Source: Dactylis glomerata
Lineage: Eukaryota > Streptophyta > Magnoliopsida > Poales > Poaceae
Direction of reading: 5' to 3'
Length of the DNA: 64,000 bases
Assembly: GCA_007115705.1 (NCBI GenBank)
Contig: QXEO01000170.1
Span: 1,561,062 to 1,625,061, forward strand
The position numbers were made by a program, and so were the translations under genes. Shown here one piece after another: positions 56,097-64,000 of this stretch. The first letter of the stretch is position 1. Each line of letters begins with the position of its first letter. The notes under the pieces were generated by a model. That model saw only the letters and a program-made list of their open reading frames with translations. It did no database searches and had not been told where the DNA came from.

Positions 56097-56109
56097 TTTT
56101 TTATATAGG
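56097..56109 (-). promoter_or_regulatory. TATA box of the transposase gene
   Basis: CCTATATAAAAAA on the minus strand, directly inside the right subterminal repeats, followed by a CT-rich leader. Confidence 0.7.
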
Positions 56110-56115
56110 AAACTC

Positions 56116-56398
56116 ATTAGTCTCGGTTGGTATTATCAACCGGGACTAAAGGCTGGGTCTTTAATCCCAGTTGGTATTACCAACCGGGACTAATGAGCCT
56201 GCAAACGGCCGGATTAGACCCCAGAGCCTTTAGTCCCGGTTTGTATTACGAACCGGGACTAAAGGTTCAAAACAAACCGGAACTAATGGGTTCTGGGGTC
56301 CTGCGGCCGAAAAAGCAGTGGGGCCCAGGGCATCAGTCCCGGTTCATAGAGCAACCGGGACTAATGCCCCAGAATATTAGCCCAGTTTTCCACTAGTG
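56116..56398. repeat. Right terminal inverted repeat and subterminal repeats of the CACTA
   Basis: Inverted pairs of TTTAGTCCCGGTTGGT-type motifs at about 56118-56151, 56158-56194, 56228-56266 and 56334-56366, then TTTTCCACTAGTG. The right TSD CCA follows. Confidence 0.92.
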
Positions 56399-56401
56399 CC
56401 A

Positions 56402-57099
56402 TCAATAACAAAAAAGGGTTTGCTCAGCGCTTCTATGAAAAATGCTTATAGGGATTTATGGTATACCACAATATTACCGTGTCTATTCATACATGTACAT
56501 ATAATCTTTAATTTACTAGTTTTTTTAGATTTAGAAAGAATATATTCATTAAAAAGACTTAATGAATCAAAGTATACATGCATTACTCATCATAACAAAT
56601 AGTAGGTGACGATACGAGACCCTGAATAGTATGATAAGTAATCAAAAGTGATTGACCTTCTCTGTGGCGATTCTACAATATCGCCCCATGCATTAGACGA
56701 TGGTTAGAGTGGGAAAGAATGACTGAGAACAATACTTATTATGTTATGTATGCAATTCAGCCCCTTTTGAACTAGAACTATATTGCAATCGAACCCACCG
56801 GTGTTAACGCTAGACAACCAGAAAAATGCAAAAAAGTGTAGATTTCATTTCCCATGAGGGTTAGAACTAGAACTTCTCTGCCATACCAAAGTGATGTGTT
56901 TAACGTTTATACTTATAACTACTATCATTATGCTATTACTGAACTGGCAGGAGAGGTGAACTAGTGAATAGGACACTCAAGCAGTTCTATGATGGGTCTA
57001 GTTTTGAAAACATTAGGTTCTTGGGCGGCCTCTAGCTTCTCCTTAAGAGGCGCTGGCAATTTGGTTATAGTCAAGCAGATCAACTTAATTGTGTTTACC
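56402..57099. other. Unassigned block of duplicate B, right of the CACTA
   Basis: It aligns with 9431-10127 at over 90% by eye. No gene is seen. Confidence 0.55.
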
Positions 57100-57387
57100 T
57101 TATCTCACCCTTTTTGCCTTTTTTAACCTATACTGAAATTCCTTATCAGATACCTTGATTTCCTTGGCTTGGGCAAGCCTCAACATTGTTAGCAACACAT
57201 GATAAAGCTCCGGCGAGTGTGGTTCATTGATCCATTCCACGAAGGTGCACTTAGTGTATTTATGGTGGCACCCCATGAACTTTCGACGGGTGTCCATGCC
57301 CTTGTAAGCCACAAGACGACGCAGGAATTTGCCACAGTCACACTACCGCCATGTCTTATCTATGATGTTCCAGTCATCATTATGGAT
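57100..57387 (-). pseudogene. GRF-type zinc-finger-like gene fragment, duplicate B
   Basis: The same fragment as 10130-10416, but in one frame: KGMDTRRKFMGCHHKYTKC, FVEWINEPHSPELYHVLL, MLRLAQAKEIKVSDKEF. It stops near 57100 and is cut on the N-terminal side by the solo LTR at 57393. A codon upstream reads as a stop (near 57343), so it is also a pseudogene. Confidence 0.5.
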
Positions 57388-57392
57388 CCACC

Positions 57393-58733
57393 TATTAGAA
57401 ATATGCCCTAGAGGCGATCATGGAGACGATGATATTCCCATAAGTTCATGAATTTACCAGAATAATAATTCTTATTCCATCATCATGATAGCATGCGGTT
57501 AACGAATGTGTGATTCATTTGTAAACCCATGATCTCTATCTTTTGATGTAAAGAGGTCCCTAGTCAACAATCATATGTAGACACATATGAGTTAATGACT
57601 AGCACATGTATTGACAGATGATTATGTTTCACGGATCATGGATATGTGGACACATGTTGGAGAACATGGGGTTGGACTAACCCACGATGAGACACTATGA
57701 GGATAATATATTGTTTAATGTCATCAGTCGATCTCATACAATGTGTATGTTGATTCCTTAAACCTGAGATCTTCATATCACAGGATGTGTAAGGGCTTAC
57801 TTTTGGGCTATCACACATTGGACCGTAACAGGGTAGTTATCAAGGTAGCTTTCGGGTTTGTCCTGAAAAATGCTTCGAGACAAGGTTGATCAAGTTGGGA
57901 TTTGCCCCTTCCTATAAGGAGAGATATCACTTGGCCAATCGAATGACCGTATCTAGAAAATTTAGGGTCGTACACTCGGATAAGTGTTAACCGTGTTTTA
58001 GGGATTCTGTATAATGGAAATCAAGAAAGGAGATTGTGCAACTGACAGGGATAACATAATATCACCTTGAGTTTAATCAATATCGCGAGGCAAAGGTAAC
58101 AAGTATATAACATTTTGAACAATTCGTTTGATATGATCTTTACATGTATTGAGAGTTGGCATGTCTTTCTCGAGTTTGCTACCAATTATTGTTGGAGTAC
58201 TGTACTCGTGTCATGTCCAAGTACATGCGAATCTATAGGGTCACACACATAAGGGTCCTGAACAAAGTTGGATATGATCCATATCTTACTGGGTTAGACT
58301 TATTGTGCTAATGGACCTCTAAGGTAGAAGCCCATTAATATGTCTATAAAAAAAATAAAGGTGGGCATCATTAGGGTTACCCCTTTGTGTTAGACACAAA
58401 CCCTAGCATCCGCACTCCTCTGCACAGATCGCCACATTGGTGCTAGCACTCTGAATGCAATGTTATGCGCCTTGTATGTGTGGATACCTCTAAGGCGTTG
58501 CACCTGCGGCGCTTAGACAAACTGCTCGTGGGATCTGTGGGGATATGTTCATGGGAACTCAAGGAGAAGTCGTACGCCTACATCGGGATTGACGCACTAC
58601 ATCGATAGTATCCGATTCACTGCATGTCGAGGGGTAATTCATGGTTCTATTATCGATAACTAGTTGGGATTCCTCGGATTAACGCGGTAGAAAATTTTAA
58701 TTTATGCTCCCATAGCCTATCTGGTACCCTACA
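57393..58733 (+). mobile_element. BARE/Angela-like Copia solo LTR with TSD CCACC (duplicate B)
   Basis: 1341 bp, TATTAGAAATATGCCCTAG...CCCTACA, flanked by CCACC at 57388-57392 and 58734-58738. It is the duplicate of 10422-11760. Confidence 0.88.
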
Positions 58734-58738
58734 CCACC

Positions 58739-59148
58739 TGGACACTTTGCCGTCCTGAGAAGAAATCCCGAATATTCCTGATCAAGATTTAAAAATCAAA
58801 CTGTAAATAGACCTCCAAGAATCCCACGGATGAAGGATAAAGCACAATGCCGCGATCGCACACAAGTCTAGTATTGCACGCCATCATCATGTTCTTGCCG
58901 CCACCACTGCTGCAGTCGATGTGCCTGCCGACACAGTGCGAGATAAGCTCGTATGGTTCAGTCAATGATGATTGGTGGTTACACGTGTGTGATTGTTAGT
59001 GTATGGCATATATAAATAGTTGGTAAAGAAATAGTTTGTCATGCTGGGACACATCAATCAACAAGACGAGCTTGACCAGTTAGTGTTGCGTGTTTGACTA
59101 TTCCCTAGAGGGGGGCCCACTTCAAACGACTTAAAGCATGCATCACCT
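58739..59148. other. Unassigned right flank of duplicate B
   Basis: It aligns with 11766-12160. The last bases, CACCT, are the probable TSD of the element that starts at 59149; copy A reads GACCTCTG at this point. Confidence 0.5.
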
Positions 59149-60586
59149 TGATGACCCACAATTATAGGGGATCGCAATAGTCTTCGAGGGAAGTAAAACC
59201 CAAATTTATTGATTCGACACAAGGGGAGCCAAAGAATATTTATAAGCCTTAACAGATGAGTTGTCAGTTCAGCTACACCTGGAAATAGACTTCCTCGCAA
59301 CAGTTTATCAGTAGTAACAGTTTATAGTAGTAGCAGTAGCAAAATAATAGAAGCAGTAATAAAATAAAGACAGCAGCGGTCACTATAGTAAACAACAGGA
59401 TTTTAATACTATAGGCATAGGGATGGATGAACGGGCGTTGCATGGATAAGATAATTCATATAATAATCAAGACATGGGAAATTGCAGATAAATAATGATA
59501 AAGCATCCTAGTACTAAGTAACCAAAGGCATGTGTTCCATATTTAGTCGTGCATGCTCGCAATGAGAAAGTTGCACAACATCTTCTGTCCTACCAGCCCG
59601 TTTGCAGCGGGGCCTCAAGGGAAACTACTGGTAATTAAGGTACTCCTTTTAATAGAGCACCGGAGCAAAGCATTAACACTCCGTGAACACACATAATCCT
59701 CACATCACAGCCATCCCCTCCGGTTATCCAAATTGTTGTCACTCTAGGGCCTCAGGTTCCGGACAACGATATGTGTATACAACTTGCAGGTAAGATCACA
59801 AACAATAATTATCCTCATGAATCAATAACATGTTCAGATCTGAGATCATGGTAGTCGGGCCCAAAGTGACAAGCATTAAGGACAACAAGTTGCAACAATG
59901 TCAAAAGCACTAATAACGGATACTAGGCACCATGCCCTATCAATCTTATAGCAATTACATTTATGATCTCATCCAATCCCTACCATCCCCTTCAGACTAC
60001 AGCGGGAATTACTCACACATGGATGGGGGAATCATGAATGGTTGATGGAGAGGCGTCGGTGATGATGATGGCGATGATCTCCTCCAATTCCCCGTCCCGG
60101 CGGGGTGCCAGAACGGAGTTTCTGGTTCCGAATCGGGGTTTCTGGTGGTGGCGGTGCAGTGGAACTCTATCTGGAAAAACATCAAACCCCCCTCGGTTTT
60201 TAGGGTCAGGGACTTTATGTAGGCGAAAGGAGGGCTCGGGGCGGTGGCCGAGGCGGCCACACCACCCCCTGGCGTGACCTGGCCAAGCCCGCGCGGCCTG
60301 GCCTAGCCCGCGCGGCCTGGCCTAGCCCGCGTGGCCAGGTGGTGTGGGCCCCTCATGGCTCGTCTCCGTCTCATCTTCTGGCTCCGTGAGTCTTCTGGTA
60401 AAATAGGAGCGTTGTGATATTTTCTGGGAATTTTCCTGAAAGTTGGATTTCTGCACAAAAACGAGACACCAGAGCAATTCTGCTGAAAACAGCGTTAGTC
60501 TGTGTTAGTTGTATTCAAAACACACAAATTACAGGAAAAACAACAACAAAAGGGTTCAGGAAAGTTGATATGTTTCGGACGTATCA
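59149..60586 (-). repeat. 3' LTR (element orientation) of the right-hand Gypsy element
   Basis: On the plus strand it reads TGATGACCCAC...GGACGTATCA. Inside, a 19-bp unit (CCTGGCCTAGCCCGCGCGG) is repeated three times at 60278-60334. A TATA-like TACATAAAG lies on the minus strand near 60214-60222. Confidence 0.82.
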
Positions 60587-60605
60587 ACTCCCCCAAGCTT
60601 AGCTT
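60587..60605 (-). other. Polypurine tract of the right-hand element
   Basis: On the minus strand AAGCTAAGCTTGGGGGAGT adjoins the LTR start TGATACGTCC. Confidence 0.7.
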
Positions 60606-62562
60606 ATTGCTTGTCCTCAAGCAATTCAGTTAACAACTGAGTGCGATAAAAGAAACTTTCACGAACACATTTGCTTCATATGATGTATATATTCTCACTA
60701 TATGATCAAGTACTTAGGCAATTCATAATAAGAAGTATGCCACTAAGGTTTCATAATAATCATGCAAGCTATGAAGAAAAGCCAAAACACCAATAATAAG
60801 CAACATGAAACATAAGTATGTACAGGATTGTAATGCTCATAATAAGATATGATAAGGTGGTATCTCGCTTGCCTTTATTTGTGGAGCAAAACATAAATGC
60901 CAAGGCACCTCTGAAGTTCAAGAGAAGACTAGAAGTAGAAATATCAAAGATACAAGCATCAAAGTTATAAAACAATTAACCATGTTCTGGGATAAGCACA
61001 TTACACTAAGAATGATAGCTATGCTCTCAAGAAGGTGCAAAAATATAGAAGATGAAGACTCAACATAAAAGTAAAAGAAAGGCCATACGCAGAGGGAAGC
61101 AAGGATTTATCATGTGCTAGGGCTTTTCATTTGTAAAACAGAGATAAAAAATGTTTTAGGAGGTGGTTGTTCCTGTCAACGAATGGCAATGGGGTTCTTG
61201 TTATCTTCCATACTAAACAAGTTGAGAGCGGTTCCAAATTATTTAAAATAGGCATTTACATGATCTTTTATAAATTTTGGCACTCCGCCCCACCTTTGCT
61301 TTCACAAACCATGGCTAACCAAATCCTCGGGTGCCTGCCAACAATCTCATACCATGGAGGAGTGCCCTTTTTTTCTTTTTTTGAAGTTATAATGGTCTGA
61401 CCAGCTCTCTTGCAAAATTAGTGACGAGCAGATGAAGCATGCAAGTCAAGGGTTACTTAATTTAATAAGGAAGATACAAACCCAACCACTACATCTCATG
61501 AGCTAAAAACAATGTCACAAAATGAGATGTATTTTGAAGGTTTTAAAGGTAGCACATGAAAATTTACTTGGAATGGTTTGAAATGCCATACATAAGAATT
61601 TATAGTGGACTCTTTGGAATAACTTGGTTTTCAGGAGTTGGATGCACGATTAGAGCTCATACTCAGTACAGGTGAAGGCTAGCAAAAGACTGTGAGCGAC
61701 AATCGAGAGAGCAGTAACTGTCATAATCATGCTTGCGACAAAACAAAATTAACAGGGGTATAAAAGTGACACAAGAGCTCTGAGGCAATAAATCATCAAG
61801 GCTTAATTGACTTTTGTTTAGTCATATACATGCTTGAGCATGTGCCAAGTCGATTCAAATGAAACATTCAGAGGAGGATACCATAATGTCATACCGTTTT
61901 ATGAATAGAAAAATGCAAGCAAACATCTATATGACATGCTACATACTATTAGTAAATTGGAACTAATCATATGAGAGCAGGAACTACTAATCATCCATTA
62001 AATAACATACACCTTACACGAACAAACTAAGCATGTCCACATGAATGAGTATATGTACAAAAATAAAAACAAATAGAGTTCATACCAGCTTCTCACCACA
62101 TCTCGAACTGTCATAGATCGTCATTATTGCCTTTCACTTGTGTGGCTTGAATAATATGAAGTGATAACCAAGCTCTAATGGAGTCACGGAAGACTATTGA
62201 ACTCTGCAGCAAACTTTACAAAACCAGAAAAAACAAATATTTTTGGGTTTTTGAATTTTTAAGACGAGAACAGAAGGAAACATGAAACAAAGCAAAATCT
62301 TTTTGGATTTTTGAATATCAAACCGAAACTAGATGGTAAAGCAAACTAATACTAGAAAACTAAAGAAGCAAACAAAGAGAAACAACAGAAATATTTTTGG
62401 TATTTTTGTGTTTTGGAAAGTAGAAACAAAACTAGAACAACAAAGAAAAAGAAAGAAAGCAAAACATGGATATACAAAGTTCTGACAGAATATGATGTAT
62501 AAATGAGTGAGATGTTGGTATACATCCCCCCAAGCTTAGGCTTTTGGCCTAAGTGAAGATCA
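60606..62562 (-). other. Non-coding interior with conserved blocks
   Basis: No coding evidence. Blocks shared with the 1-6063 element include AAACCATGGCTAACCA near 61308, CATGGAGGAGTGCC near 61354 and GGAGTTGGATGCACGATTAG near 61634. A/T-rich runs near 62220-62450 contain repeats of TTTTTGGGTTTTTG-type words. Confidence 0.55.
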
Positions 62563-63687
62563 ATCCCAACGCGGCCAAGAAGTGGCACCTCCAAAATATG
62601 ACGAAGAAGTACCTTCGTCCTGATATGAACTCGAGGATGCCCCGGTGTGATGCACGGCGTAGAAATCAGAGGGCGCCTCCCCCTCCTGGCTCTTGGAGCC
62701 CTGCTGCCTATGGAAACCAAGCAACCTAAACTGCTTGTCCAACTCCTCCTTCGAGCGCGACCAATGCCCCCTGCAAATACCGAACAAACTGGGCTGCGGC
62801 AAGGGAACTTCCCTTTCATCTCCATCAGTAAATAACATTCTATAGACAAAACTACCCGCACAAGAGTTAGCAGTAACAAAGTGATGGACTTTCATAGCAG
62901 CAAGATCAAGTCTCTATGGGGTTAACAATATATCATTGGGATCAATAGAAAGGCCCAGAGCAGCTATAATACGTGCAGCAATAATTCCTCCATAAATGGG
63001 TCCTCTAGCAGCTAAGCGATGAGCAATGAGAGCACCAAGGTTGTACTTAGTACTACTATTAAGTGCAGTAGCTAGAAAAGCTAAATGATAACTAGAAATA
63101 TTACTAGTGTTCTCCCTACCAAGAACACTAGTGGCAAGATAATAAGCAAAGTATCTAATGGCTGGGAGTTGAATGTTCCTTATCTTGCCACGCTGGGCGG
63201 TGCGGTCATCATCATTTGTCACCCCTCGGTAAAGCTCCAGCAAATCAGCGGGTCGACCTTGAATCTTCTTTGCTATCCCAAACATAGCAATACCTAGGAT
63301 ACTGCAAAATCTTTCCAAAGTCATGGTAACATGCTTATTATAGATTCTAAATGCAATAGATGGCTTGAAGGCAGAGTTACTAAAAGTAAAACTCTCAACA
63401 CAAGTCCTCGTGAGCATAGCATATTGGTCACTCTCATCATTCATGTATGTAGACAAACCAACCCTATTAACAAGAAGTAAGAAATCATCAAGGATCCCTG
63501 CATCTCTTAAAAAGTTAGCACAAGGGAAAGTGGATGGATGTGAATCTCCATCATCCCCCTCGTCAACAATACTTGGTGCAATAAGATCTTCATTATAGGA
63601 CGTCCTAAATCGAGCAGTTGATCTTGAAGGCCTTGCTACCCTTGGTGCTTCCCTCTCAAAGACTTCTCCATAAGTGTGATTATGCAT
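62560..63687 (-). pseudogene. Gag-position protein of the right-hand element, one in-frame stop
   Basis: ATG 63687 (MHNHTYGEVFEREAPRV) opens 257 codons to a TAG at 62914-62916. The same frame continues past it (RLDLAAMKVHHF) for about 118 codons to 62560, giving a single protein of about 376 residues with one nonsense codon. The central part is helical (LERFCSILGIAMFGIAKK, LPAIRYFAYYLATSVLG) and the tail is Ser/Gly-rich. Proteins like this are common in non-autonomous grass Gypsy elements, and I know no function. No zinc knuckle is seen. Confidence 0.65.
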
Positions 63688-64000
63688 CTCTCTTTTCTGA
63701 ATTTTTTAACAAACCTCATAAAAAAATGATTTTGAGACAAGTAAATGAAGGAAACTACTATAGGGGTTTGCAAGAGAACTAAACGTGCATCAAAATAATT
63801 TATCTAAGCAATAGAATAAGCATGCAAACTCACTTAACCTGTCACCTACATTACTAAAATACTCAAGAAATACTCCACTAAACAAAATTCTACTTGGACA
63901 ATCAGAGGAGTCACATGCCGGAGAACAAAAGCTCCAAATCTCAGCAGCAAAGATGGGTTGAGCAAGGAGATCGAAAATCGCGAGCAAGAACAGCAAGAAC
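63688..64000 (-). other. Leader region of the right-hand element
   Basis: The non-coding stretch upstream of the gag-position ORF in element orientation. The primer binding site and 5' LTR would be beyond the window. Confidence 0.45.

Larger units (their letters stand above)
36506..56398 (-). mobile_element. Large CACTA (En/Spm) transposon, TSD CCA, with nested Gypsy element
   Basis: The ends are CACTAGTGGAAAA and its inverse TTTTCCACTAGTG, flanked by CCA (36503-36505 and 56399-56401). The paralogous site at 9428-9430 has a single CCA, showing the state before insertion. Genes are on the minus strand: a TNP2-type transposase (about 55392-52129) and a second unit (about 50216-37150) with an ORF2/Transposase_24-like region and a ULP1-like protease domain. 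Without the Gypsy element it is about 10.9 kb. Stops and frameshifts in both genes suggest it can no longer move itself. Confidence 0.97.
59149..64000 (-). mobile_element. Gypsy-like LTR element, minus strand, 5' end off-window
   Basis: A 1438-bp LTR (59149-60586) is followed by a purine tract and an interior running off the window. It shares conserved non-coding blocks with the 1-6063 and 25057-32065 elements but has a different, larger gag-position protein. No pol is seen in the visible part, and the layout (gag-position ORF next to the 5' side, then long non-coding DNA to the 3' LTR) leaves no room for one. Confidence 0.85.

Noticed and set aside
59143..59149. Right end of the segmental duplication
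   Set aside because: The break in similarity coincides exactly with the start of an LTR (TGATGACCC), so it is an insertion border, not the end of the duplication.
62352..62879. 175-codon minus-strand ORF overlapping the gag-position protein
   Set aside because: It is in a different frame from the longer conserved reading frame, with a low-complexity hydrophobic tail from AT-rich DNA.

Overview
This is a stretch of large, repeat-rich grass DNA, almost certainly Triticeae (wheat, barley or Aegilops). The evidence is nested LTR retrotransposons whose LTRs begin TGATACGTC, BARE/Angela-like LTRs beginning xxTTAGAAATATGCCCTAG, and CACTA transposons with dense TTTAGTCCCGGTTGGT subterminal repeats. 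I see no intact ordinary host gene and no rRNA or tRNA gene. About three quarters of the window can be assigned to transposons, most of them bounded here to the base by LTRs or inverted repeats plus target-site duplications (TSDs).

Under the insertions lies an older substrate: a direct segmental duplication. Copy A (about 6064-12155) and copy B (about 32533-36505 joined to 56399-59148) each carry, in order, a LINE that has lost its reverse transcriptase, an unassigned block, a GRF-zinc-finger-like pseudogene, and a BARE/Angela-like solo LTR with TSD CCACC. A third, decayed copy of part of the unit lies at about 14390-14890. Every visible limit of the duplication is a retroelement insertion or the window edge, so its true length is unknown.

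Layout: 1-6063, a TGATACGTC-type LTR element, plus strand, 5' end off-window. 6064-12155, duplicate A. 12214-13401, a short non-autonomous CACTA (TSD CAT). 14977-23333, a Copia element (TSD CTCTT), itself split by a very young non-autonomous Gypsy-like element at 16206-19581 (TSD GGCGG). About 23700-24010 and 32533-34520, the LINE of duplicate B, split by a Harbinger-like element at 24014-32529 (TSD TAA), in turn split by a Gypsy-like element at 25057-32065 (TSD CCATG). 36506-56398, a 19.9-kb autonomous-type CACTA element (TSD CCA), split by a Tat-like Gypsy element at 39173-48209 (TSD CTCAC). 56399-59148, the rest of duplicate B. 59149-64000, a Gypsy-like element, minus strand, truncated by the window end.

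Two systems stand out. First, the Tat-like Gypsy element carries, antisense between pol and its 3' LTR, an unbroken 190-aa gene with its own TATA box, two AT-hooks and a B3-type DNA-binding domain, although its pol is broken in several places. Second, the large CACTA element has two minus-strand transcription units (a TNP2 transposase, and an ORF2/ULP1-protease unit). Each begins with the same arrangement: inverted pairs of the TTTAGTCCCGGTT repeat, a TATA box, a leader, and an intron made of a minisatellite. The internal promoter therefore looks like a copy of the element's own terminus. Other notable items are a 162-bp satellite array inside the CACTA, templated filler DNA replacing the YVDD region of the Copia reverse transcriptase, and an exact paralogous empty site for the CACTA insertion.

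All protein-family calls come from reading motifs by eye, and all identity counts were made by hand.
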